Assembly: GCA_900757655.1 (NCBI GenBank)
Contig: CAAEOT010000029.1
Span: 38,965-102,964 of the forward strand
DNA: 64,000 nt
Reading direction: 5' to 3'
Source: an uncultured Oscillospiraceae bacterium
GTDB lineage: Bacteria; Bacillota; Clostridia; Oscillospirales; Oscillospiraceae
Position numbers and translations under genes: made by a program. The notes under the pieces were generated by a model. That model ran no database searches. It was not told the DNA's origin and saw only the letters and a program-made list of their open reading frames with translations. This document shows positions 51,149-58,994 of the stretch, piece after piece. Position 1 is the stretch's first letter. Each line of letters opens with the position of its first letter.

Positions 51149-51931
51149 ATGAATTTGAAAGAGAGAAAAGCAATCATCGCCGGCAACTGGAAGCTCAATA
51201 AGCGTGTGGCCGAGATTCCGGCCTTCACGCAGGAGCTGCAGGCGAATCTTCCTGCCGAGCGCTGCTGTGACGTGGTCATCTGCGCACCGTATCCGCTCAT
51301 TGCCGCGCTGGAGACGGCGGGGCAGGGCTGCCATCTTGGTGTCGGCGCACAGGACGTGTCCGAGCACCAGCACGGCGCGTTCACCGGAGAGGTGTCCGCC
51401 GAGCAGCTCAGCGACCTCGGTGCCCAGTACTGCATCGTCGGCCACAGCGAGCGCCGCAGCTACCACGGCGAGACCGACCTGCAGGTCAATACCAAGACGA
51501 AGATCCTGCTCGATAACAGCATCACGCCGATCATCTGTGTCGGCGAGAGCCTTGCGCAGCGCGAGCATGACCTGACCGAGACGTATGTGGCCTATCAAGT
51601 CGCGGCAGCATTCTCCGGCCTCACGGCCGAGCAGGCCATGCACTGCGTCATCGCCTATGAGCCCCTGTGGGCCATCGGCACCGGCAACACCGCCACGAGC
51701 GCGCAGGCGCAGGAAGTCTGCGCTGCCATCCGCGCCACGCTCGGCAAGCTCTATGATCTCGAGACGGCCAAGACGATCAGCATCCTTTACGGCGGCTCCA
51801 TGAACGCGGGCAATGCAGCCGAGCTGCTGGCCCAGCCGGATATTGACGGCGGTCTGATTGGCGGCGCGTCGCTCAAGCCGGTCGATTTCTCGAAGATCGT
51901 CGCCGCGACGGCGCAGGGAGCCTGCGAATGA
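51149..51931 (+). CDS. tpiA: Triosephosphate isomerase
   Basis: 260 residues, a TIM barrel with AGNWKLN (Asn, Lys), GHSERR (His95 region), YEPLWAIGTG (catalytic Glu) and the GGSMNAGNA phosphate loop. AAAGGAAG before ATG 51149. Stop overlaps the gpmI start as ATGA. Confidence 0.97.
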   Translation: MNLKERKAIIAGNWKLNKRVAEIPAFTQELQANLPAERCCDVVICAPYPLIAALETAGQGCHLGVGAQDVSEHQHGAFTGEVSAEQLSDLGAQYCIVGHSERRSYHGETDLQVNTKTKILLDNSITPIICVGESLAQREHDLTETYVAYQVAAAFSGLTAEQAMHCVIAYEPLWAIGTGNTATSAQAQEVCAAIRATLGKLYDLETAKTISILYGGSMNAGNAAELLAQPDIDGGLIGGASLKPVDFSKIVAATAQGACE

Positions 51932-53451
51932 GCAACGAGAAAGTCGCGCTTATCATCCTCGATGGCTACGGCATCGGCGAGCCGAACGGCGGCAACGCCA
52001 TTTACATGGCTCAGACCCCGGTCATGGACAGCCTCCTGCAGCGCTGGCCGCACACGAAGCTGTCCGCCTCCGGGCTGGATGTCGGCCTGCCGGACGGCCA
52101 GATGGGCAACAGCGAGGTCGGTCATACGAACATCGGCTCCGGCCGTGTCGTGTTTCAGGACCTGCCGCGCATCACCAAGGCCATCGAGGACGGCACGTTT
52201 TTTGCTAACCCGGTCTATGCAGCAGCACTTGACAATGCGGCGAACGGTAAGGCTTTGCATATCCTCGGCCTGCTGTCCGACGGCGGGGTTCACAGCCATA
52301 TCCGGCACATTTTCGCCATGGTGAAAATGGCGCACGATCGCGGAATTCAGCGCGTGTACCTGCACTGTTTCCTCGATGGGCGCGATGTCGCGCCCACGAG
52401 CGGCGCGGGTTATGTCCGGCAGCTGCGTGATTACTGTGCTGAGCTCGGAACCGGCAAGATCGCGACGCTGCAGGGCCGCTTCTACGGCATGGATCGCGAC
52501 AAGCGCTGGGATCGCATCGAGGCCAGCTACAACGCCATGGTCTGCGGCGAGGGCATACAGGATCCCGACCCTGTCCACGCGATGGAGGCCAGCTACGCCG
52601 CCGGCGTGACGGATGAATTCGTCAAGCCCGTCGTCTGCGTTCCGGATGGGCGCATTCAGTCCGGTGACAGCGTGATCTTCATGAATTTCCGCCCAGACCG
52701 TGCCCGGGAAATGACCTATGCGCTCACGCAGGCGGATTTTGACGACTTCGCGCGCAAGACCGTTGCAGAAAACCTGCACTACGTCTGCACGACGCGCTAT
52801 GACGAGAAGCTCACCAATCTCCCGGTCGCGTTTCCGCCCGAGGAGCTGCACGATACGCTCGGCGAGATCGTCAGCGCCCACGGCCTGCGCCAGCTGCGCA
52901 TTGCGGAGACGGAGAAATACGCACACGTTACATTCTTCTTCAATGGCGGCACGGAGACACAGTACCCCGGCGAGGACCGCGTGCTCATCCCGTCACCGCG
53001 TGAGTATCCGACCTATGACCTCATCCCCGAGATGAGCGCCGTCAAGGTCAAGGACGAGCTTGTTAAGCGCATCCGCACCGGTACATATGACATGATCGTC
53101 TGTAATTTTGCCAACTGCGACATGGTCGGCCACACCGGCGTGATGTCAGCCGCCATTCAGGCGGTCGAGTGCGTGGACCGATGCCTCGGCGAGGTCGTTG
53201 CGGCGGCGCAGGAGATGGGCTACACGCTGCTCGTCACCGCTGACCACGGCAATGCCGACCGCATGGTCGAGCCGGATGGTTCGCCGAACACGGCGCACAC
53301 GACGAATCTCGTGCCGCTGGTGCTCGTCGGCAGCAATCTGCCGCTGCGCCCGCACGGCCGTCTTTCCGATATCGCACCCACCATGCTCGAACTCATGCAC
53401 ATCGAGCCCAAACCCGCAATGACAGGCGAGAGCCTTATCGAAAAATCATAA
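51928..53451 (+). CDS. gpmI: 2,3-bisphosphoglycerate-independent phosphoglycerate mutase
   Basis: 507 residues. Alkaline-phosphatase-fold mutase with metal site DGYG (N-terminal Asp), the phospho-Ser in GNSEVGH (about 60-66), and C-terminal metal motifs TADHGNAD. Mn-dependent interconversion of 3- and 2-phosphoglycerate, common in spore formers where Mn and pH control spore glycolysis. ATGA overlap with tpiA. Confidence 0.97.
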   Translation: MSNEKVALIILDGYGIGEPNGGNAIYMAQTPVMDSLLQRWPHTKLSASGLDVGLPDGQMGNSEVGHTNIGSGRVVFQDLPRITKAIEDGTFFANPVYAAALDNAANGKALHILGLLSDGGVHSHIRHIFAMVKMAHDRGIQRVYLHCFLDGRDVAPTSGAGYVRQLRDYCAELGTGKIATLQGRFYGMDRDKRWDRIEASYNAMVCGEGIQDPDPVHAMEASYAAGVTDEFVKPVVCVPDGRIQSGDSVIFMNFRPDRAREMTYALTQADFDDFARKTVAENLHYVCTTRYDEKLTNLPVAFPPEELHDTLGEIVSAHGLRQLRIAETEKYAHVTFFFNGGTETQYPGEDRVLIPSPREYPTYDLIPEMSAVKVKDELVKRIRTGTYDMIVCNFANCDMVGHTGVMSAAIQAVECVDRCLGEVVAAAQEMGYTLLVTADHGNADRMVEPDGSPNTAHTTNLVPLVLVGSNLPLRPHGRLSDIAPTMLELMHIEPKPAMTGESLIEKS

Positions 53452-53463
53452 AGGAGTATGAAC

Positions 53464-54756
53464 ATGAAGGATTATTTTGAAATTGTGGACGTCAGCGCCA
53501 GAGAAATTCTCGACTCCCGCGGCAACCCGACTGTGGAAGTGGAAGTCACGCTCGACGACGGCACCGTCGGCCGCGCGGCTGTTCCCTCCGGCGCTTCCAC
53601 CGGTATCTACGAGGCCTGCGAGCTGCGTGACGGCGATAAGAGCCGTTACCTCGGCAAGGGCGTGCTCAAGGCCGTGGAGAACGTGAATGTCGAGATCGCA
53701 GAGGCGCTGCAGGGCATGAACGTCCTCGACCAGACCTCGATCGACAAGCTCCTCATCGAGCTCGACGGCACGCCGAACAAGACCCGTCTCGGCGCCAACG
53801 CCATCCTCGGCGTGTCCCTCGCATGCGCGAAGGCCGGCGCGCTGGCGACCGGCCAGAGCCTGTATAACTACATCGGCGGCTGCAACGCCAAGACGCTGCC
53901 CGTGCCGATGATGAACGTGCTCAACGGCGGCGCGCACGCCACCGGCAGCAACGTCGATATTCAGGAGTTCATGATCATGCCCGTCGGCGCCAAGAGCTTC
54001 TCTGAGGCGCTGCGCATGTGCTCGGAGGTGTTCCACGTGCTCAAGAAGGTCGTCCCGGCCTCCGGCGTGGGCGATGAGGGTGGCTACGCGCCGAACCTCG
54101 ACAGCGACGAGGACGCGCTCAAGGCACTTGTCAAGGCCATCGAGCTGGCTGGCTATAAGCCGTATGACGACTTCATGATCGCTATCGACAGCGCCTGCTC
54201 CGAGTGGTTCAACGCCGAGGACGGCTGCTATCATCTGCCGAAGCGCGGCATCGTCATGACCCGCGAGCAGATGGTCGACATGTATGCCGACTTCGTGGAG
54301 AAGTACCCGATCATCTCTCTCGAGGACGGCATGGCCGAGGATGACTGGGAAGGCTGGAAGATGCTCATGGACCGCCTTGGAAAGAAGATCCAGCTCGTCG
54401 GCGACGATCTGTTTGTCACGAACGTTCAGCGCATCAAGAAGGGCATCGAGCTCGGCGCCGCCAATGCCGTGCTCATCAAGCTCAACCAGATCGGCACCCT
54501 GACCGAGACGCTCGACGCTATCCAGATGGCGCACCGCGCCGGCTGGACGGCCGTCGTCTCGCACCGCTCCGGCGAGACCGAGGACACCACGATCGCGGAC
54601 ATTTCCGTTGCCGTCAACGCTGGCCAGATCAAGACCGGCGCACCGAGCCGCACCGACCGTGTCGCGAAGTACAACCAGCTCCTGCGCATCGAGGACGAGC
54701 TGTTTGACGTGGCGCAGTATCCCGGCAAGGATGCATTCTTCAGCATCAAAAAGTAA
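53464..54756 (+). CDS. eno: Enolase
   Basis: 430 residues. Carries the enolase signature at about 340-355 with GDDLFVTN and SHRSGETEDTTIAD, catalytic Glu in GEGGYAPN and the N-terminal ARxILDSRGNP. AAGGAG is 7 bases before ATG 53464; the ATG at 53458 is too close to it. Last gene of the operon; its terminator also houses the next gene's promoter. Confidence 0.97.
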   Translation: MKDYFEIVDVSAREILDSRGNPTVEVEVTLDDGTVGRAAVPSGASTGIYEACELRDGDKSRYLGKGVLKAVENVNVEIAEALQGMNVLDQTSIDKLLIELDGTPNKTRLGANAILGVSLACAKAGALATGQSLYNYIGGCNAKTLPVPMMNVLNGGAHATGSNVDIQEFMIMPVGAKSFSEALRMCSEVFHVLKKVVPASGVGDEGGYAPNLDSDEDALKALVKAIELAGYKPYDDFMIAIDSACSEWFNAEDGCYHLPKRGIVMTREQMVDMYADFVEKYPIISLEDGMAEDDWEGWKMLMDRLGKKIQLVGDDLFVTNVQRIKKGIELGAANAVLIKLNQIGTLTETLDAIQMAHRAGWTAVVSHRSGETEDTTIADISVAVNAGQIKTGAPSRTDRVAKYNQLLRIEDELFDVAQYPGKDAFFSIKK

Positions 54757-54769
54757 TTTTCCCAAACCG

Positions 54770-54817
54770 GTATAAAAGGTGTTTGCGTGGGTGACAATAC
54801 CCATGCAAACACCTTTT
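54770..54817 (+). promoter_or_regulatory. eno terminator hairpin with an embedded sigma-F/sigma-G-type promoter
   Basis: AAAAGGTGTTTGCGTGGGT (54774-54792) and ACCCATGCAAACACCTTTT (54799-54817) pair, with one wobble, then T's: eno's terminator. Over the same bases, GTATA (54770-54774), 15 bases, GGTGACAATA (54790-54799) is a full match to the sigma-F consensus GYATA and GGNNANANTR. The start would be near 54806, inside the right arm, so RNA from this promoter cannot fold the hairpin. Downstream is the SpoIIQ-like gene, sigma-F controlled in Bacillus. Confidence 0.75.
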
Positions 54818-54835
54818 TTCTTGGAGGGAAACACG

Positions 54836-55531
54836 ATGGAACCGAACAAGGACAAGAAACCGGAAAAGAAATCCGTACGCTTCATCGAAGGCAAGGGCTT
54901 CTACATAGCCCTCGTCCTGTGCGCAGCGGTGATCGGCGTTTCCGCCTGGTCACTGCTGGCGGGTACGAAGACTATGGATGACGGACGCGATCAGAACGCG
55001 GTGCTGGAAGTGACGCCCGTGCCGACGATCCCCGTGCCGGCGACGCCGGTGCCCACGCCGGAGATGACACCGGAGCCGGAAATTCCGGCCGAGGACGCGG
55101 CCGCAACGGCAGCGCAGGACAAGTACGTCTGGCCGGTTGACGGCGCCGTGCTGCGGCCGTACGCCATGACGGCGCTGGCCTATGACGAGACCATGTCGGA
55201 CTGGCGCACGCATGACGGCATTGACATTGAGGCCAAATACGGCACGGTCGTCTCGGCCATGGCGTCCGGCACGGTCACGAAGGTGTATTATGATGATCTG
55301 TATGGCACGACTGTTGTGACCGAGCGGGAGGACGGCCTGCGGTGCATGTACGCGAATCTTGAGTCGATCCCAACAGTAAATGTCGGCGATCAGGTCTCCG
55401 TTGGGGATACCATCGGCTCGGTCGGTGATTCCGCCGTCTGTGAGTCGGCGCAGGAGAGCCACCTGCATCTGTCGGTCGCGGCCTCTGGTCAGAGCGTGTC
55501 GCCGCTGGATTATCTGCCGCAAAAAAATTAA
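54836..55531 (+). CDS. spoIIQ: SpoIIQ-like LytM (M23) domain protein
   Basis: 231 residues. Short basic N-terminus, one membrane helix (about 21-42), a long Pro/Thr-rich linker (about 58-85) and a LytM/M23 domain (about 97-230) with HDGID and HLHLS zinc-ligand motifs. The missing N-terminal ligands are not obvious, so activity is uncertain. SpoIIQ forms the forespore half of the engulfment channel with SpoIIIAH. TTGGAGGG lies 6 bases before ATG 54836. The overlapping sigma-F promoter and the membrane/linker/LytM layout support SpoIIQ over a vegetative endopeptidase. Confidence 0.8.
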   Translation: MEPNKDKKPEKKSVRFIEGKGFYIALVLCAAVIGVSAWSLLAGTKTMDDGRDQNAVLEVTPVPTIPVPATPVPTPEMTPEPEIPAEDAAATAAQDKYVWPVDGAVLRPYAMTALAYDETMSDWRTHDGIDIEAKYGTVVSAMASGTVTKVYYDDLYGTTVVTEREDGLRCMYANLESIPTVNVGDQVSVGDTIGSVGDSAVCESAQESHLHLSVAASGQSVSPLDYLPQKN

Positions 55532-55550
55532 AAATTCGTCGCAAAACTTA

Positions 55551-55579
55551 TTGACAACAGGAGCATTGTTTGGTACAAT
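55551..55579 (+). promoter_or_regulatory. Promoter of the tRNA cluster
   Basis: TTGACA, 17 bases, TACAAT, about 40 bases before the first tRNA. Confidence 0.85.
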
Positions 55580-55618
55580 GCTCCTTGCGTTTGGCAGTTG
55601 CTGAGGCGCGAACAACAT

Positions 55619-55695
55619 GGCGGCATAGCTCAGTTGGCCAGAGCATTCGGTTCATACCCGAAGTGTCCCCGGTTCGAATCCAGGTGCCGCTACCA
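55619..55695 (+). tRNA. tRNA-Met (CAT), elongator type
   Basis: 77 bases including CCA. Acceptor GGCGGCA pairs with TGCCGCT (one G-T). Anticodon stem TTCGG/CCGAA, loop TTCATAC, anticodon CAT. The TTCATAC loop and the A-T pairs in the anticodon stem match Firmicute elongator Met rather than initiator tRNA. The T-stem has one C-A mismatch (CCCGG/CCAGG). Confidence 0.9.
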
Positions 55696-55697
55696 AG

Positions 55698-55721
55698 GGG
55701 ATGCTGCACCCGCAGCATCCC
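55698..55721 (+). other. Hairpin between tRNA-Met and tRNA-Glu
   Basis: GGGATGCTGC and GCAGCATCCC form a perfect 10-bp stem with a 4-base loop and no T-run. Possible RNA-processing element of the tRNA precursor. Confidence 0.6.
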
Positions 55722-55727
55722 ATCTTA

Positions 55728-55802
55728 GGCCCGTTGGTCAAGTGGTTAAGACACCGCCCTTTCACGGCGGTAACATGGGTTCGAGTCCCGTACGGGTCAC
55801 CA
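55728..55802 (+). tRNA. tRNA-Glu (TTC)
   Basis: 75 bases. Acceptor GGCCCGT/ACGGGTC, T-arm GGTTCGAGTCC, anticodon loop CTTTCAC with TTC, and encoded CCA. Confidence 0.95.
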
Positions 55803-55805
55803 TTT

Positions 55806-55882
55806 GGAGGCTTAGCTCAGCTGGTTAGAGCGCATGCTTCACACGCATGAGGTCGATGGTTCGAGCCCATTAGTCTCCACCA
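55806..55882 (+). tRNA. tRNA-Val (CAC)
   Basis: 77 bases. Acceptor GGAGGCT/AGTCTCC (one G-T), anticodon stem CATGC/GCATG with loop TTCACAC, anticodon CAC, encoded CCA. Confidence 0.92.
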
Positions 55883-55884
55883 GC

Positions 55885-55918
55885 AAAATCCTGTGTTCAA
55901 AGAACACAGGATTTTCTT
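55885..55918 (+). terminator. Terminator of the tRNA cluster
   Basis: AAAATCCTGTGTTC and GAACACAGGATTTT form a perfect 14-bp stem with a 3-base loop, followed by CTTATTT. Confidence 0.9.
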
Positions 55919-55934
55919 ATTTCAGGAGGTGTTT

Positions 55935-56756
55935 ATGAAGCTGATCGCTCTGGATCTGGACGGGACTCTGCTCAATTCGGGCAAGGTCGTCTCCCGGCGG
56001 AATTTTGCCGCGCTTTCGCTCGCGGCCGAGCAGGGACATGTGATCGTCCCCGCGACCGGGCGCGCCCTCCGGGCGATTCCGGAGCAGGTGATGGCGTTTC
56101 CGTTCCTGCATTATGCCATTACGATCAATGGTGCGAAAGTGTCGGATATGCGCACCGGGGAAGCGCTCCTGCGCGCGGAGATCGCGCTCGATACCTGCCT
56201 GCGCCTGCTCGACTTTTCCGCGCGTTATGATGCGATGTATGACTGTTACTGGAACGATACCGGCTGGGCAGATCGGGCGTTCCTGGAGCGGGTGCGCTAT
56301 TATAATGCCGATGAGGAAGTGGTCGCGCTTCTGCGGCGGACCCGCGCCCCGGTGGATGATCTGAAGGCTTTCCTGTGCGAAAACGGTCAGCCAGTGCAGA
56401 AGGTACAGCTCTGTTTTCGTGACATGGCCGAGCGCGAAACGGCACGGTCAGAGATCGCAGCGGCGTTCCCGGAAATTCTGGTCACGTCGTCTTTTCGCAA
56501 CAATCTAGAGCTCAACGCGGCCGATGCAGACAAGGGCAGGGCGCTGCTGTCGCTCGCGCAGCACTTGAGCATTCCAGCTGCAGATACCATCGCCTTCGGC
56601 GACAGCTCCAACGATCTGCGTATGCTGCGTGCCGCCGGCACGAGCGTTGCCATGGGCAATGCTGCGCCCGAGGTGCGCGCGGCCTGTGACTATGTGACCG
56701 AAACCAATGATCGCGACGGCGTGGCAGCGTTTCTCCATACACATGTTCTGCACTGA
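55935..56756 (+). CDS. HAD-superfamily phosphatase (Cof type)
   Basis: 273 residues. HAD motif I DLDGTLL (catalytic Asp about 7), motif II T-x-R (TGRALR), and C-terminal GDSSNDLRML (motif IV Asp pair). Cof-type cap. Likely phosphatase of sugar phosphates or cofactors, exact substrate unknown. CAGGAGG before ATG 55935; the extension to 55893 overlaps a terminator and is not used. Confidence 0.88.
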   Translation: MKLIALDLDGTLLNSGKVVSRRNFAALSLAAEQGHVIVPATGRALRAIPEQVMAFPFLHYAITINGAKVSDMRTGEALLRAEIALDTCLRLLDFSARYDAMYDCYWNDTGWADRAFLERVRYYNADEEVVALLRRTRAPVDDLKAFLCENGQPVQKVQLCFRDMAERETARSEIAAAFPEILVTSSFRNNLELNAADADKGRALLSLAQHLSIPAADTIAFGDSSNDLRMLRAAGTSVAMGNAAPEVRAACDYVTETNDRDGVAAFLHTHVLH

Positions 56757-56768
56757 AAAATGAGATAG

Positions 56769-56802
56769 AAAAGGCCGTGTTCCGGAGAACACGGCCTTTT
56801 TT
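56769..56802. terminator. Bidirectional terminator between the HAD gene and the aminotransferase gene
   Basis: AAAAGGCCGTGTTC and GAACACGGCCTTTT, 14-bp perfect stem, 4-base loop, T-runs on both sides. Confidence 0.9.
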
Positions 56803-56811
56803 ATCGGGTGA

Positions 56812-57999
56812 TTACTTCTTGAGGTTGGCCTTGATGACCTCGCCCAGAATGGTCATGCCCTTTTCAATCTTCTCTTCGGGCATGCAGGAGTAGTTCAGGC
56901 GGATGCAATTGTTGTGGCCGGCGTCCGGGAAGAAGCCGTCGCCCGGGACGTACGCAACGTTACGCGCCAGGCACTGCTTTGCCATCTCGTTGGTGTTGAT
57001 GTACTCCGGCAGCTCGACCCAGGTGAACAGACCGCCGTTGGGGTGGGTGAATTTTGCCTCGGGCGGGAACTCACGCTCCATGGTTGCCATCATGACGTCG
57101 CGGCGCTTGCGGTAGCACTCCTTGATGGTGGCAACGTGCTCGTCCAGGTCGAACATGTCTATGAACTTGGAGACAACGAGCTGCGCCTCGGTGGAAGCCT
57201 GCAGGGAAGCGGCCTGCGCGAGGAAGTTGTACTTCTGGAGGATCTCGCCATCGGCGCAGACCCAGCCCAGACGGTAGCCGGGCGCCAGGATCTTGGAGAA
57301 GGTGCCGAGGAAGACAACGAGGCCCTTTGTGTCCATGCTCTTGAGCGCGGGCAGGTACTCGCCCTCGAAGCGGAGCTCGCCGTAGGGGTTATCCTCAACG
57401 ACGGGGATTTCGTACTTGTTGATGATGTCCATGAACTGCTTGCGGCGCTCGAGCGGCCAGGTGCGGCCGGACGGGTTCTGGAAGTCGGGGATGACGTAGA
57501 TCATCTTGACGTTCTCGGTCGTGGCAAGCACTTTCTCAAGCTCTTCCATAATCATGCCGTCGCCGTCGGTGGGGATGGCGACAAAGTTCGGCTCGCAGGC
57601 CTTGAAAGCGTTCAGAGCGCCGAGGTAGGACGGGCTCTCGATAATGACGACATCGCCCTTGTCGCAGAAAACACGCGCCGAGTAATCCAGACCCTGCTGA
57701 GAGCCGGAGGTCACGAGGATGTTGTCCGCGCTGGTCTTGATGTTGAGCTTTGCTTCCATGCGGTCGGCGATCTGCTGACGGAAGTGCTCGAAGCCGTTGG
57801 TGCTGGAGTACTGGAGCGCGATCTTGCCCTGCTCCTCGAGGACGGCGTCGGTCGCAGCCTTGATCTTGTCAACGGGGAAGAGCTCGGGAGCGGGCATGCC
57901 GCCGGCGAACGAGAGCACTTCCGGTTTGTTGGCCAGAGCAAGGAGCTCGCGGATCGCGGAACCCTTCAGCTGACTCATTCTGCTGGAAAACTGTACCAT
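56812..57999 (-). CDS. PLP-dependent class I/II aminotransferase
   Basis: 395 residues. Fold-type I aminotransferase with SNGSQQGLD-type PLP phosphate region (TSGSQQGL, about 99-106), NPSGRTW, and the PLP-Lys in GTFSKILAPGYRLGW (about 239). Close to 2-aminoadipate/valine-pyruvate-type (MocR-like catalytic) aminotransferases. Substrate not provable. AAGGAGG before ATG 57999; ATG 58044 would add a spurious N-terminus. Confidence 0.87.
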   Translation of the reverse strand: MVQFSSRMSQLKGSAIRELLALANKPEVLSFAGGMPAPELFPVDKIKAATDAVLEEQGKIALQYSSTNGFEHFRQQIADRMEAKLNIKTSADNILVTSGSQQGLDYSARVFCDKGDVVIIESPSYLGALNAFKACEPNFVAIPTDGDGMIMEELEKVLATTENVKMIYVIPDFQNPSGRTWPLERRKQFMDIINKYEIPVVEDNPYGELRFEGEYLPALKSMDTKGLVVFLGTFSKILAPGYRLGWVCADGEILQKYNFLAQAASLQASTEAQLVVSKFIDMFDLDEHVATIKECYRKRRDVMMATMEREFPPEAKFTHPNGGLFTWVELPEYINTNEMAKQCLARNVAYVPGDGFFPDAGHNNCIRLNYSCMPEEKIEKGMTILGEVIKANLKK

Positions 58000-58152
58000 T
58001 CTAAATTTCCTCCTTATTTTGCAGGTAATGATGAACAAAATCATCGATTACATCTCAACTTATTTAAGCACATTTTCATAGTAAAGTAAACTGTTTCCAC
58101 GAATTATGATGGAAATTTTCGTTTTCATAATTTTTCGTTCCGTTTTTATTTC

Positions 58153-58181
58153 TTGACATAGAACAAAAAATTCGATATGAT
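58153..58181 (+). promoter_or_regulatory. Promoter of the S24/XRE regulator gene
   Basis: TTGACA, 17 bases, TATGAT; the ATG follows 24 bases later. Confidence 0.75.
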
Positions 58182-58204
58182 GATGTGGCAAAGGGGTGTT
58201 GTGC

Positions 58205-58939
58205 ATGATCGGAACCACGCTCAAAAAATTGTTGGATGAACGCGATATTAAGGTCAATGAGTTCGCGCGGCAGATCCAGGTGCCCGCGCAGACGCTCTAC
58301 AGCATCATCCGGCGCGACAATATGAAGATCGATTTTGAACTGCTTTTGCGGATCTGCGACGCACTGCACGTCCCGCTGGAGACATTTTGCGGCACCGGCA
58401 GCACCGGTCAGCCGACGCCAGAGGAGTGGGAGACGCTCTGGAAGCTGCGCCGTCTGGATGACCACGGCCGCTTTGTGACCATGCAGCTGCTGGATGCTGA
58501 GTGTGCGCGCCTGAAGGCCGCCGAGCAGCAGCCGGAGCAAAATAAGATCATCCCGCTGTATATGACGCCGGCTGCAGCCGGCTATGCCTCGCCGGCTTTG
58601 GGGGACGACTATGAGGATTATGCCGTCGCGGCAGATTCGGAGGCGGATTTCGCGGTGCGCATCGCGGGCGACAGCATGGAGCCGTATATTCACGACGATT
58701 CGATCGTGCTTGTCAAGCGCGGTGCCACGATCTGCGACGGGGACATCGGTCTGTTCTTCGTGGACGGTGACATGAAATGCAAGCAATATTGCCAGGACTA
58801 CCTCGGCAATGTCTATCTGTTTTCGCTCAACCGCGCGCGTAAGGACGCGGATGTGACGATCAGCGCCTCGTCCGGCATCACCATTTGCTGCTTTGGCAAG
58901 GTGCTGCTCAAGGGCAAGATCCCGCTGCCGCAGGACTGA
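58205..58939 (+). CDS. XRE/S24-type (LexA/CI-like) repressor
   Basis: 244 residues. N-terminal HTH (about 6-62, including VPAQTLYSIIRRDN), linker, then an S24 peptidase domain with the nucleophile Ser in AGDSMEPYI (about 155) and Lys in KCKQY (about 190), plus the AAAGY cleavage-type stretch (about 122-126). It is the repressor architecture of CI/LexA proteins, cleaved under RecA. No prophage genes are nearby, so it may govern a distant element or the SOS response. ATG 58205 is after AAAGGGG. Confidence 0.87.
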   Translation: MIGTTLKKLLDERDIKVNEFARQIQVPAQTLYSIIRRDNMKIDFELLLRICDALHVPLETFCGTGSTGQPTPEEWETLWKLRRLDDHGRFVTMQLLDAECARLKAAEQQPEQNKIIPLYMTPAAAGYASPALGDDYEDYAVAADSEADFAVRIAGDSMEPYIHDDSIVLVKRGATICDGDIGLFFVDGDMKCKQYCQDYLGNVYLFSLNRARKDADVTISASSGITICCFGKVLLKGKIPLPQD

Positions 58940-58948
58940 AAAAGCAAT

Positions 58949-58980
58949 GGCCATCCGCCGATCGACGGATGGCCGTTTTT
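58949..58980. terminator. Terminator between the S24 gene and capA
   Basis: GGCCATCCG and CGGATGGCC form a perfect 9-bp stem with an 8-base loop, followed by GTTTTT. Confidence 0.8.
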
Positions 58981-58994
58981 GGTACTTTTATGTA

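Noticed and set aside
55619..55882. tRNA cluster as an integration site of a second element
   Set aside because: No integrase, no repeated tRNA ends on either side; host genes continue immediately.
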